The notes beneath the pieces were generated by a model, which did not search any database, had not been told where the DNA came from, and was given only the letters and a program-made list of their open reading frames with translations. This document shows positions 34,663-43,575 of a DNA stretch of 64,000 nt, piece after piece. Origin of the DNA: Avipropionibacterium sp050157065 (GTDB lineage: Bacteria > Actinomycetota > Actinomycetes > Propionibacteriales > Propionibacteriaceae); assembly GCA_050157065.1 (NCBI GenBank), contig CP189573.1, one strand, 5' to 3'. Position numbers and translations under genes: made by a program. Each line of letters starts with the position of its first letter. Position 1 is the stretch's first letter.

Positions 34663-35059
34663 CGCCCATTCTCGCACCACTGCCGACCGCTGCGGGATCC
34701 CAGTAGCCGTCGGCTTCGGGATCATCCCGTTCGAGCGTTCGGGCATTTCCGAAGAGTTGGGCGCCACGGCTGCTGGCCAGTCCGACCAACGGGGCGAAGA
34801 CGGCGGCGGAAACGCGAGCATCGCGGCGGAGATTGCGTGACTTGGGTGAGGCGTTCCAGCTGCTGTAGAAGATTTCGAAGCCGAGGCTGTAGTAGCGGAC
34901 AGGCGTCGCTGCCGGTGAGCCGTCGGGGTTGATGGTGGCGATCACCGCCATGTTCTGGGTCGAGAGCAGGTTGAGGATGCGTTCTTCGAGGCGTTCGCGG
35001 GGAAGCTCCCCGTCTGGGGTGGGCCCGGCAAGCCAAGGATTCGTCAGCGGCATCGCCAC
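34643..35059 (-). CDS. Pyridoxamine 5'-phosphate oxidase-like FMN-binding protein
   Basis: The 138-aa product has a split-barrel pattern: ERILNLLSTQNMAVIATINP, DGSPAATPVRYYSLGFEIFY, SWNASPKSRNLRRDARVSAA and SRGAQLFGNARTLERDDPEA. This fits small F420- or FMN-binding PNPOx-like proteins of Actinobacteria. The last 20 residues (GSGARMGDGQGAS) are low-complexity and overlap the CYTH gene, so the natural end may have been altered. The substrate is unknown. Confidence 0.78.
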   Translation of the reverse strand: MAMPLTNPWLAGPTPDGELPRERLEERILNLLSTQNMAVIATINPDGSPAATPVRYYSLGFEIFYSSWNASPKSRNLRRDARVSAAVFAPLVGLASSRGAQLFGNARTLERDDPEADGYWDPAAVGSGARMGDGQGAS

Positions 35060-35126
35060 AGCATCGCAGAGCTCTGTCCGTGGGCGTCCGTGACGGGATC
35101 GGTTGCCTCACAGTCGCGCTGCTGGA

Positions 35127-35717
35127 TCAGGATTCCGTCGGGTCCGACGACCTGCTGGACACTCGTTCTTGCACCCAACCGTGGTGGACCCTGACGTCGA
35201 CACATGTGCCCTCTTCGAAGGTGAGGGTCGCTCCATCCAGATGATGCAGAGCCGAGCCCCATCCCGCCATGTCGCCGCCCTGCACCGCCCTCACCAGGAC
35301 AGGCTCGATCGATCCCCCGGACGAGATGACCAGGGCAGCGCCACCAGCTGGCACCTGGTCGACTGCGCGGCGCCAATGCTGAAGGTGCTCATCTGCGACG
35401 TCTCGCAGCTCCTGACTCTGCAGCAGCAGCTCGGAGTATCGCTCGTACGGATGGTCCCATCGCCATTGGTCATGGTGACCAACGACCATTGGTACGTAGC
35501 CAGACGGCCAGTTGATCATCTCGTCGACCGCATGGCCCAGCGCGATCGCTGTCTCGACGTGGCGCCGATCGGGACCCGTCAGTACATGGTCGAATCGGGG
35601 CAAGGTGTCACCGAGCAGCCGTGCGAGACGCACGCCCTCGGACGACAACAGCGAACCCTGTTCCCGGGCCGCCCCCTTCTTGGTGAGCGAGTGTCGCCGG
35701 ACTTCCAAGGTCTTCAC
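35127..35717 (-). CDS. Histidine phosphatase family protein
   Basis: The product begins KTLEVRRHSLTKKG, where RRHS is the phosphohistidine RHG-type motif, and continues SSEGVRLARLLGDTLPRFDH, LTGPDRRHVETAIALGHAVD and VISSGGSIEPVLVRAV, covering the other Arg/His regions of the phosphoglycerate mutase superfamily. The motif deviates from the usual RHG, so activity is not certain. The GTG start at 35717 gives about 196 aa. The C-terminal tail is Ser/Arg-rich. Confidence 0.8.
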   Translation of the reverse strand: MKTLEVRRHSLTKKGAAREQGSLLSSEGVRLARLLGDTLPRFDHVLTGPDRRHVETAIALGHAVDEMINWPSGYVPMVVGHHDQWRWDHPYERYSELLLQSQELRDVADEHLQHWRRAVDQVPAGGAALVISSGGSIEPVLVRAVQGGDMAGWGSALHHLDGATLTFEEGTCVDVRVHHGWVQERVSSRSSDPTES

Positions 35718-35901
35718 GCTTGCACCCTACGGACTGCGAGTCGTCAACGGGCACAGCATCCGTCGACGGCGACAGCGTTCTGGCGCACGAGTGTGCAGAC
35801 CCACCTGTGCGCAGGGTGGACATCCCAACAGCACGAGTTGCGGATCCCGGCGATCTGGCAGCACCCGCAGGGGCGCCGTCCCCGGGTGAGCGCCGTTCGC
35901 G

Positions 35902-35989
35902 TGGCGGAGGATAGGGGATTCGAACCCCTGAGGGCGTTAACCCAACCCGCTTTCCAAGCGAGCGCCATAGGCCACTAGGCGAATCCTCC
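35902..35989 (-). tRNA. tRNA-Ser (anticodon GGA)
   Basis: On the minus strand GGAGGAT pairs with ATCCTCC, followed by G and CCA. The anticodon loop reads CTTGGAAA with anticodon GGA, the variable arm is long, and GGTTCGAATCC is the T-loop. Total length with CCA is 88 nt. Confidence 0.96.
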
Positions 35990-36130
35990 ACGGGGGAGGT
36001 TACCGCCTGTGGTGGGGGATGGGCCAATCGTCGCGGGTCGGTCGGCCGCCAACCTGCGGACAGCCTCCCGACCCCACCGCGGCACACGGTGCAGAATGAT
36101 CACCACCTCAGGCACGAATCGGAGTGGCAC

Positions 36131-36805
36131 GTGGACACTGTGGCCTCGTTCTTCGCCTCGACCGGCTATGGGCTGATCGTGGCGTTCACGACGTTGCCGG
36201 TGCTCTAGGTGATCGCGGTCCTGCTCGGCACCAAGCGGGCCGCCAGCGGCGCGTGGCTGACCATCGGCTACGCCGCCGGGCTGGCGATCCTCTTCGCCCT
36301 GGGTGCACTCGGCGCGCAGCAGATCGCGTGGCACCCGCTGCGCGGCAACTCCGGTGTCTTCGAGCTCTTCGCCGGGGTCGTCCTGCTGTTCGTCGCCACC
36401 GTCTGGTTGATCTGGGACCGGCGCCGCGCCCCCCGACCGGAACACAAGTCGGGCAACCGATTCCTCGACTGGCTGAGCACGCTCGGTCCGTTCAGCTGCC
36501 TGGTCGTCGGTTTCCAGTTCGCCTTCCACCCCGAGAACCTCATCCTCACCTTCGCCGCCGCCGGCACCACCCGACAGCTGAACCTGCTGCCCACGGTGCT
36601 GATCCTCGTCTGGTTCTGCGTGGTCGGCGTCTCGACGGTCGCGGTCCCGACGGTGTTGTACGTGACGAGCGGCGAGTCCGCGCGGACCAAGCTCAAGTCG
36701 GTTCGGGACTGGATCGACGCGCATGGCGCCATGCTCACGGTCGTCCTGCTGTACGGCGTCGGCGCCTTGTTGACCGGTCTGGGCCTTTACAACCTGCTGC
36801 GTTGA
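36131..36805 (+). pseudogene. GAP-family membrane protein with in-frame amber codon
   Basis: From GTG 36131 the frame reads 25 codons ending LIVAFTTLPVL, then TAG (36206-36208), then continues at GTG 36209 with VIAVLLGTKRAASGAWLTIG and further transmembrane helices to 36805 (198 aa downstream). The stop falls inside the conserved first helix pair of GAP (Sap-like, sulfolipid-addressing type) proteins, where intact members read SP.PI.AVILLL. Downstream helices, a cytoplasmic RRRAPRPEHKSGNRFLDWLS loop and a C-terminal hairpin look intact. Either one base mutated recently, or translation restarts at GTG 36209 and gives a protein lacking half of helix 1. Confidence 0.75.
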
Positions 36806-36925
36806 AGGTTGTGTCGTACGTCGACACCACCGGGGGCACTCTGCGCGACCGACGGCTGCACAGACGTCTCCGGGCTAGGCTGTGTCACCGGGGCAGATGC
36901 AGGCGAGACGGGGTGAACGTGGAGG

Positions 36926-37996
36926 ATGGGCGTCGATGAACGGACGATGGTGACGAAGGGGCCGACGCTCAAGGACGTCGCCGAGCACGCGGGTGTGTCG
37001 GTGGCGACGGCGTCTCGTGCCCTGCAAGGGAACCAGCCGATCGCGCCGGAAACGCGGGAGCGCGTACTCGCCTCGGTCGACGCCCTCGGCTATCGCCTGC
37101 TGCGGCAACGACGGGAGCCGGCACGCGAGACGCCGCGCGTCGTCGTGCTCGCGCCCTCGCCACGACACCTGGCCGTCGCCGAGATCATCGCCAGTGTCGA
37201 GGCGGTGACCGCCGACGCCGAGCACCTGTGCACCTTCGCGGTCACCGAGTCCAACCCGGAGCGCGAGATCCGTGCCCTCGACACCCTCACCCGGAGCCTT
37301 GACGTCGCCGCCGTCGTGGTCGTGGGTGGCACGAACCCCACCCAGGAGTGGCGGACCGAGGTGCCGCGGCGGATCCGGACGCTCACCGACCGCGGCGTAC
37401 GGGTCGTCTTCTGCGGTCGTGGGCTACCCGAGATCGAGGTGGCCGAGGTCGCGGTGATCGACTACGAGAACCGAGCCGGTGGCGAGGCGGCGGTCAGCCA
37501 GCTGCTGGGGAAGGGACACCGCCGGATCGGCCTGCTGCGTGGCCCCGTCGGGTTCAGCACGAGTGACGAACGGAGCCGCGGGTACGAGGACGCGTTCCGT
37601 TCCTTCGGGGTGGACATCGACCCCGCGCTGATCATGGCGGGCGGACGGTCGGGGCCCGACGCCGCCGGGCGTGCCGACGAACTGCTCCAAGACCACCCGG
37701 ACGTGACCGCGATCTTCGCCGACAGCGATGCTCAGGCCATGGGCGCACTCCGCGCCGCCCACGTACGCGGGGTCACGGTGCCCGACCAGCTGTCGGTGAT
37801 CGGATTCGACGACGAGCAGCAGTCCGCGATGTTGATCCCCGCGCTGACGACGGTCCACACGCCGTTCACCGAGCTGGGGCGCCGGGCGGCGCAGGCGGCA
37901 CTCGGCACCGATCCGGAGCTGGAGCCCGGTCATCGGCTCACCCTCGCGAGTCACGTGGTCGTACGGGAATCGGTGGCGCCGAACCGGCCTCACTGA
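36926..37996 (+). CDS. LacI-family transcriptional regulator, paralogue of 24006-25115
   Basis: The 356-aa protein has the HTH TLKDVAEHAGVSVATASRAL, a hinge with QPIAPETRERVLASVDALGY, and a sensor domain almost collinear with the earlier LacI protein (GHRRIGLLRGPVGFSTSDER, FADSDAQAMGALRAAHVRG, LSVIGFDDEQQSAMLIPALT, LTLASHVVVRESVA). I took ATG 36926; ATG 36947 is an alternative and neither has a well spaced ribosome site. The regulated gene is not obvious: phoD downstream or the distant propeller operon are candidates. Confidence 0.92.
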   Translation: MGVDERTMVTKGPTLKDVAEHAGVSVATASRALQGNQPIAPETRERVLASVDALGYRLLRQRREPARETPRVVVLAPSPRHLAVAEIIASVEAVTADAEHLCTFAVTESNPEREIRALDTLTRSLDVAAVVVVGGTNPTQEWRTEVPRRIRTLTDRGVRVVFCGRGLPEIEVAEVAVIDYENRAGGEAAVSQLLGKGHRRIGLLRGPVGFSTSDERSRGYEDAFRSFGVDIDPALIMAGGRSGPDAAGRADELLQDHPDVTAIFADSDAQAMGALRAAHVRGVTVPDQLSVIGFDDEQQSAMLIPALTTVHTPFTELGRRAAQAALGTDPELEPGHRLTLASHVVVRESVAPNRPH

Positions 37997-38067
37997 TCGT
38001 CCGCGCTCGGAGCGCCGCGGCGTTGACGGCTTGGCCGGGCGATCCGGTGCCGGTAAGATGGGTCGAA

Positions 38068-38153
38068 GTCCCCCGCGTGGCGTCATCTCGCCCAACTCCC
38101 CCAGGGCCGGAAGGCAGCAAGGGTAAGTGAGCTCTGATGGGTACGCGGGGGAC
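38068..38153 (+). ncRNA. ffs: Signal recognition particle RNA, small bacterial type
   Basis: GTCCCCCGCGT at the 5' side pairs with ACGCGGGGGAC at the 3' side to close a long hairpin. Its apical part contains GGCCGGAAGGCAGCAAGGGT, the SRP domain IV sequence with GGAA tetraloop and the GCAGCA/AGG symmetric loop bound by Ffh. It lies near dnaX as in most Actinobacteria. Exact ends may extend a few bases. Confidence 0.95.
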
Positions 38154-38284
38154 CCTTCCATGTCCGGGCCGGGCCCACGCGCCGATCGCTCGCCCAGTGT
38201 TCACCCGGCACCACCCCAACCGACACCGGCTGTTGCGGGCAACCCTGCAGGTTCTTGCTGATCCAGTGAACCCAGGAGGACCCC

Positions 38285-39865
38285 ATGACACCACCACCCG
38301 GCCTTGACCGACGACTGTTCCTCGCCCTCGGGGTGGGGTCCGCAGCCGCCACCGGCATCGTGGGCCCGGTCTGGGCGAACCCCCGCTTCGGTTCCGATCC
38401 GTTCGCCGTCGGCGTGGCCAGCGGCGAGCCGCGCACCGATGCGGTCGTGATCTGGACCCGCCTCGCACCCGATCCGGGAGCGCTCGACGGCTCGGGCGGG
38501 ATGCCGGACCGCCGGGTCCCGGTGAGCTGGCAGGTGGCCGAGGACGAACAACTGCGTCGCGTGGTCCGGTCCGGCGCAACGGTCACCTCCGCGGAGGTGG
38601 GCCATTCCGTCCACGTCGACGTGACCGGGCTGCAGCCCGGCCGCGAATACTTCTACCGCTTCCGCGTCGGGCAGGACGTCAGTCCGGTGGGACGGACCAA
38701 GACGATGGCAGCCGGCACCGGTACCCGCGACATGACCTTCGCGTTCGCCAGCTGCCAGTCGTACTCGAACGGCTACTTCTCCGGCTACCCGCACATGGTT
38801 GCCGACGACCCCGACGTGGTGTTCTTCCTCGGCGACTACATCTACCGCCAGCCGGGGCTGGTGACCCCGGGTGGCGGACACCTGGTCGAGCGCCAGAACG
38901 CACCGCAGCACTCCTGTGAGACGCTCGCCGACTTCCGACTCCGCTACGCCCACTACCGGACCGATCCGCAGCTGGCGGAGGCGCATCGACTGCTGCCGTG
39001 GGTCGTGACGATCGACGACAACGAGATCGACAACAACTGGTTCTCGACCGACCCCGACCCGGCACGCGTGGCCCGTCGGATCGTCGGCATGCAGGCCTTC
39101 TGGGAGAACATGCCGTTGCTGCCCAGCAGTCGTCCGGTCGGCTGGCAGCTCCCCGGCGCGTACCGGCGGCTCTCGTACGGGGACCTGGTGGACTTCCACG
39201 TCATCACCACCCGGCACTTCCGTCAGGAGTCGCCGTCCGGGGAGTGCGCGGTCGAGGACCGCGACGGCGGGTTCTGCCCGCCGGCCCTCGACCCCGACCG
39301 CACCATCTTGGGCGACCAGCAGGAGCGCTGGTTGCACGACGGTCTGCGGACGTCGACGGCGCAGTGGAACGTGTTGGCCAACCAGGTCTTCTTCACGATG
39401 CGGGACAAGAACAAGAACGCCAAGCCGGACAAGGACGTGAACCTCGCCGCGTGGGACGGCTTCGTGGCCGATCGGCAGGCCATCCTGGACCTGTTGGCCG
39501 CCGAACACATCCGGAACTTCGTCGTGATCACCGGCGACTCGCACCGCAACTGGGTCGCCAACACGCCGCCGACGTACCGCGACTGGGACACCGGCGCGCC
39601 GCCGATCGCCACCGAGTTCCTGGTGACCTCGATCAACTCCGGTGGCGAGCGGGTGCCGAACCCGACGTACGGTCCGGCCAAGCAGTCGACCCCGCACCTG
39701 CTGTATCGGGACAACAGCCACGGCTACGCACTGGCGACGGTCGATCGGGATCAACTCCGGATCGACTACCGGGCCGTGTCGACGGTGCTGTCGCCGGCGG
39801 CGACCATCGAGACGATCAGCTCCTGGACGGTGGCCGGCGACCAACCCGGTGCCGTCGCCCTCTGA
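38285..39865 (+). CDS. phoD: PhoD-type alkaline phosphatase/phosphodiesterase, Tat-exported
   Basis: The 526-aa protein starts with a Tat leader (GLDRRLFLALGVGSAAATGI) after CAGGAGGA. It has a fibronectin-like N-domain (FAVGVASGEPRTDAVVIWTR, GLQPGREYFYRFRVG) and the PhoD metallophosphatase core: FAFASCQSYSNGYFSGYPHM, VVFFLGDYIYRQPG, VVTIDDNEIDNNW and FVVITGDSHRNWV. The metal ligands Asp, Asn and His are present. It releases phosphate from organic esters outside the cell with Ca/Fe as cofactor. It stands between ffs and dnaX, an insertion relative to the usual order. Confidence 0.93.
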   Translation: MTPPPGLDRRLFLALGVGSAAATGIVGPVWANPRFGSDPFAVGVASGEPRTDAVVIWTRLAPDPGALDGSGGMPDRRVPVSWQVAEDEQLRRVVRSGATVTSAEVGHSVHVDVTGLQPGREYFYRFRVGQDVSPVGRTKTMAAGTGTRDMTFAFASCQSYSNGYFSGYPHMVADDPDVVFFLGDYIYRQPGLVTPGGGHLVERQNAPQHSCETLADFRLRYAHYRTDPQLAEAHRLLPWVVTIDDNEIDNNWFSTDPDPARVARRIVGMQAFWENMPLLPSSRPVGWQLPGAYRRLSYGDLVDFHVITTRHFRQESPSGECAVEDRDGGFCPPALDPDRTILGDQQERWLHDGLRTSTAQWNVLANQVFFTMRDKNKNAKPDKDVNLAAWDGFVADRQAILDLLAAEHIRNFVVITGDSHRNWVANTPPTYRDWDTGAPPIATEFLVTSINSGGERVPNPTYGPAKQSTPHLLYRDNSHGYALATVDRDQLRIDYRAVSTVLSPAATIETISSWTVAGDQPGAVAL

Positions 39866-39892
39866 GCCGGGCTGACACCCAGGTCGGGGACG

Positions 39893-39988
39893 GATTCCGC
39901 AGACCGACCGGTCGACGGATGCTGCAAGGGGCCGCCACGCCTGCAGCGAGCCCACTCGCACCATTGACCGGTCGCTCCGCGGAATCGG
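39893..39988. repeat. Inverted-end intergenic element, copy B
   Basis: The left end TTCCGCAGACCGACCGGTCG starts at 39895; the right end TGACCGGTCGCTCCGCGGAA ends at 39984 as its imperfect complement. The interior differs from copies A and C. It lies between phoD and dnaX, both on the plus strand, upstream of the dnaX promoter. Confidence 0.82.
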
Positions 39989-40051
39989 CGGGAGGGTCAT
40001 CCGCCCGTGACCCGGTGGGCACTGTCGGTGTCGGCGGCTAGGGTTCTCGAC

Positions 40052-42457
40052 GTGGATGAGATGGACGTGGAACCGACCGACGGGGGCGAGTTCGACGCTG
40101 GGCCGCCGCCCGACACCGACGCCCTGGTCGAGGCGCCGGCCGGAGTCGAGGCGCCGGCGGCGCCGCTCGCGCTCTACCGCCGCTATCGGCCCGACACGTT
40201 CGCCGACCTGATCGGGCAGGACCACGTCACCGAGCCACTGCAACGTGCCCTGCAGAACAACCGGGTCAACCACGCCTACCTGTTCTCCGGTCCACGTGGC
40301 TGCGGCAAGACCACCAGTGCCCGGATCCTCGCCCGCGCGCTCAACTGTGCGAAGGGTCCGACGCCGACCCCGTGCGGCGAGTGCGACTCGTGTCGGGACC
40401 TGGCTCGAGGTGGTCCGGGCAGCATCGACGTGATCGAGATCGACGCGGCCTCCCACGGTGGTGTCGACGACGCCCGTGACCTGCGGGAGCGGGCCTTCTT
40501 CGCCCCGGTCCAGTCGCGGTACAAGATCTACATCGTCGACGAGGCTCACATGGTGACCCCGGCCGGCTTCAACGCGCTGCTGAAGCTGGTGGAGGAGCCG
40601 CCGCCGCACGTGAAGTTCGTGTTCGCGACGACCGAGCCGGACAAGGTGATCGGCACGATCCGGTCGCGGACCCATCACTACCCGTTCCGACTGGTCCCGC
40701 CGAAGGTGTTGGGCAACTACCTCGCCACGTTGTGCCGGGCCGAAGGGGTCGAGGTCGAGGAGGCCGTCCTGCCGCTGGTCGTCCGGGCCGGCGCCGGGTC
40801 GGTCCGTGACTCGCTGTCGGTGCTCGACCAGCTGCTCGGCGGGGCCGACGAGGACGGTGTGTCGTACGGGCAGGCGGCGGCCCTGCTCGGTTACACCCCC
40901 GACTCGTTGTTGGACGAGGTGCTCGACGCGTTCGCCGCCGGTGACTCCGCCGGCGTGTTCGCCGCGGTCGACAAGGTGATCGAGGTCGGGCAGGACCCGA
41001 AGCGGTTCGCCGAGGATCTGCTCCGGCGGTTGCGCGACCTGATCATCGTCGCGGCGGTGCCGGACGCGGTCACGACCGGCTTGGTCGACGTCGCTGTGGA
41101 CCAGGCCGAACGACTGCAGGCTCAGGCGGCGGCACTCGGCCCCGGTGAGTTGACCCGGGCCGCCGAGGTGATCGCCGACGGCCTCACCGAGATGCGCGGT
41201 ACGACCGCGCCGCGGCTCCACCTGGAGTTGATGTGCTCGCGGGTGCTGCTGCCCGAGGCTGACCTGGACGGCCGCGGCCTGCATGCCCGGATCGATCGCA
41301 TCGAGCGCAGGATGGGGATGAACGGGGTCACCGACGGCGCCGCACCGCCGGCCGCGGCTCCCGCACCGGACGGCCGGACCGCAGCCCGAGCGGCTGCCCG
41401 GAGCGAGGCAACCCCCGCCGACGTGCCGACCGTTGCCCACGGGGCCGAGGCCGACCGGCCCGGTCGGTCGGCCGACTCCGCACCGCCCGCGCCGCAGGTT
41501 CCCCAACCGCCGGCACCGCCAGCTGCTGCGACGCAGGAGTCCCCGCAGCCGCCGGAGTCGCGTCCGACCGCAGCCACCGGTGGTCTCGGCACCGCCGATG
41601 TGCGGCGGCTCTGGCCGGAGGTGTTGGAGGCGGTGAAGTCGCGACGCCGCTACACCTGGATCCTGCTCAGCCAGAACTCCCACGTCGTCGACGTGGCCGG
41701 TGACAAGCTCACCCTCGGGCTCGCGAACGCCGGGGCCCGCGACAACTACGCCAAGGGTGGTTCGGAGGACGTGCTGGCCGAGTCGCTGATCGAGGTGCTC
41801 GGGACGCAGTTCACCATCCAGGCCATCGTGGACGGAAGCGGTGGCGAACCCGGCCGTGGTCGTTCCGGCGGTGGTGGTGCTCCCCGGTCACCGGGGCCTG
41901 ATCGCGGTGCCGGTGATGGCGGCGCGGCTCCACAGCCGTCCCGGTCGGGCTCGGGCCGGCCCGCAGCGCCGGGTGATCCGGGAGGTCCCGGGCTGCCAGA
42001 CAACCCCGTGCCACAACGGGGTCCCGGCCCCGCCGCTGGGCCGCCCGCTGCACAGTCGTACGCGGCACCCGACTCCCAGCGTGTGTCGCCCGTCGCCACC
42101 GCCACACCAGCAGAGCGCGACGCGACGCCGTACGGCTCACCGAGCGTCCCGCCGCAGTCCGACGAACCTCCCCACGACCCGTGGGACGAGCCGGGTGGGG
42201 CGCCGCCGCCGGAGTATGCACCGAGCGAACCGGCCCCGTCCGGACCAGCCGCGGGCGCAGCGGAGAGCCGCAAGAGTTCACTCCGGGAATCGATCCGACC
42301 GACCCGACACCAGGGCCGCGCCGCGGCAGAGCCGGAGCAGGCCGAGGAGGTCATCGACCGCGACGACGACGTCCTCGACGACCGGATCGAGTCCCACACC
42401 GAGTTGCTGGCCCGACACCTGGGCGCCGAGATCATCGAGCCCGACGAGCCCGCCTGA
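40052..42457 (+). CDS. dnaX: DNA polymerase III subunit gamma/tau
   Basis: This is the clamp-loader ATPase. It has Walker A GPRGCGKTTSARILARALN, a zinc module (CAKGPTPTPCGECDSC), Walker B IYIVDEAHMVTPAGFNALLK, the sensor-1 region FVFATTEPDKVIGTIRSRTH and the Arg-finger SRTH. A Pro/Ala-rich linker of several hundred residues precedes an acidic tail (RDDDVLDDRIESHTELLA). I chose GTG 40052 because TAGGGT at 40036-40041 is a -10 box placed for a leaderless transcript starting at that codon. No frameshift heptamer is evident, so only the long form is expected. The ybaB gene follows. Confidence 0.95.
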   Translation: MDEMDVEPTDGGEFDAGPPPDTDALVEAPAGVEAPAAPLALYRRYRPDTFADLIGQDHVTEPLQRALQNNRVNHAYLFSGPRGCGKTTSARILARALNCAKGPTPTPCGECDSCRDLARGGPGSIDVIEIDAASHGGVDDARDLRERAFFAPVQSRYKIYIVDEAHMVTPAGFNALLKLVEEPPPHVKFVFATTEPDKVIGTIRSRTHHYPFRLVPPKVLGNYLATLCRAEGVEVEEAVLPLVVRAGAGSVRDSLSVLDQLLGGADEDGVSYGQAAALLGYTPDSLLDEVLDAFAAGDSAGVFAAVDKVIEVGQDPKRFAEDLLRRLRDLIIVAAVPDAVTTGLVDVAVDQAERLQAQAAALGPGELTRAAEVIADGLTEMRGTTAPRLHLELMCSRVLLPEADLDGRGLHARIDRIERRMGMNGVTDGAAPPAAAPAPDGRTAARAAARSEATPADVPTVAHGAEADRPGRSADSAPPAPQVPQPPAPPAAATQESPQPPESRPTAATGGLGTADVRRLWPEVLEAVKSRRRYTWILLSQNSHVVDVAGDKLTLGLANAGARDNYAKGGSEDVLAESLIEVLGTQFTIQAIVDGSGGEPGRGRSGGGGAPRSPGPDRGAGDGGAAPQPSRSGSGRPAAPGDPGGPGLPDNPVPQRGPGPAAGPPAAQSYAAPDSQRVSPVATATPAERDATPYGSPSVPPQSDEPPHDPWDEPGGAPPPEYAPSEPAPSGPAAGAAESRKSSLRESIRPTRHQGRAAAEPEQAEEVIDRDDDVLDDRIESHTELLARHLGAEIIEPDEPA

Positions 42458-42591
42458 CGAACCGCTGGCTCAACGCGTCTGACCAACCCACCCGCGGGCC
42501 CGCCGGTCGCCGTCGTGCCACGGCTCCTGGCGACTACGCTGGGGGAGTACGCGTCGGCGAAGGATCGCGCCCTCGACAACAAGGAGAAGCC

Positions 42592-42918
42592 ATGTTCGGC
42601 CAAGGTGACATGCAGGGACTGCTCGAGCAGGCACAGGCGATGCAGGCCCAACTGGCCCGCGCCCAGGAAGAGCTCCAGGCCACCGAGGTGACCGGCTCGG
42701 CCGGTGGTGACCTCGTCACCGCGAAGGTGAACGGCTCCTTCGAGCTGCTCTCCCTCGACATCAAGCCCGAAGCAGTCGACGCCGATGACATCGACGGGTT
42801 GGCCGACCTCGTCGTCGCCGCCGTCCGCGACGCCCACAACAACGCCAAGGCGCTCGCCTCGTCGAAGCTCGGCCCGATGGCCGACGGCCTGGGTGGCATG
42901 CCCGGCCTGGGTGGCTGA
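42592..42918 (+). CDS. YbaB/EbfC nucleoid-associated protein
   Basis: The 108-aa protein has the YbaB pattern GDMQGLLEQAQAMQAQLARA, QEELQATEVTGSAGGDLVTA and VNGSFELLSLDIKPEAVDAD, and ends in a Gly-rich tail. It binds DNA as a dimer and is co-transcribed with recR in most bacteria. AAGGAG precedes the ATG, and its stop overlaps the recR start (TGATG). Confidence 0.95.
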   Translation: MFGQGDMQGLLEQAQAMQAQLARAQEELQATEVTGSAGGDLVTAKVNGSFELLSLDIKPEAVDADDIDGLADLVVAAVRDAHNNAKALASSKLGPMADGLGGMPGLGG

Positions 42919-43523
42919 TGTACGAAGGCGCGATCCAGTCGCTGATCGACGAACTCGGCCGGCTTCCCGGTATCGGGCCGAAGAGTGCACAGCGGATCGC
43001 TTTTCACCTGCTGGCGGCTGATCCCGACGACGTGGAGCGACTCGCGACCGCGCTGACGACGGTCAAGGCGACGGTGAAGTTCTGTGAGGTGTGCTTCAAC
43101 GTCTCGTCCGAGACCCGCTGTCGGATCTGCCGTGACCCACGGCGAGACCCGGCGGTGATCTGCGTCGTCGAGGAGTCCAAGGACGTACCGGCGATCGAGC
43201 GCACCCGGGAGTTCCGTGGCACGTACCACGTGCTGGGTGGCGCGATCAGCCCGATCGACGGGATCGGGCCCGGTGAGTTGCGCATTCGCGAGCTCGTCCA
43301 GCGGCTGGCCGACGACACGGTGAAGGAGGTCATCATCGCCACCGATCCCAACCTGGAGGGCGAGGCGACGGCCTCGTACCTGAGTCGGATGTTGCTGCCG
43401 CTGGGCGTACGGGTGGCTCGACTCGCGAGCGGACTCCCGGTCGGTGGTGACCTCGAGTACGCCGACGAGGTCACCTTGGGGCGAGCCTTCGAGGGGCGCC
43501 GCTACCTCGACGCGACCAGCTGA
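42918..43523 (+). CDS. recR: Recombination mediator protein RecR
   Basis: The 201-aa protein has the HhH segment LIDELGRLPGIGPKSAQRIA, the C4 zinc finger CEVCFNVSSETRCRIC, a Toprim domain (VICVVEESKDVPAIERTREF, EVIIATDPNLEGEATASYLS) and the Walker-B-like C-terminus VARLASGLPVGGDLEYADE. It works with RecO and RecF to load RecA onto SSB-coated gaps. It overlaps ybaB by one base. Confidence 0.97.
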   Translation: MYEGAIQSLIDELGRLPGIGPKSAQRIAFHLLAADPDDVERLATALTTVKATVKFCEVCFNVSSETRCRICRDPRRDPAVICVVEESKDVPAIERTREFRGTYHVLGGAISPIDGIGPGELRIRELVQRLADDTVKEVIIATDPNLEGEATASYLSRMLLPLGVRVARLASGLPVGGDLEYADEVTLGRAFEGRRYLDATS

Positions 43524-43575
43524 ACGGACGCGATCAGCTGAACGGACGCGATCAGCCGACGCCCCGGCGGACCGA

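Noticed and set aside
38201..41683. 1160-codon minus-strand open frame opposite phoD/dnaX
   Set aside because: This is a shadow of two well-supported genes with catalytic motifs.
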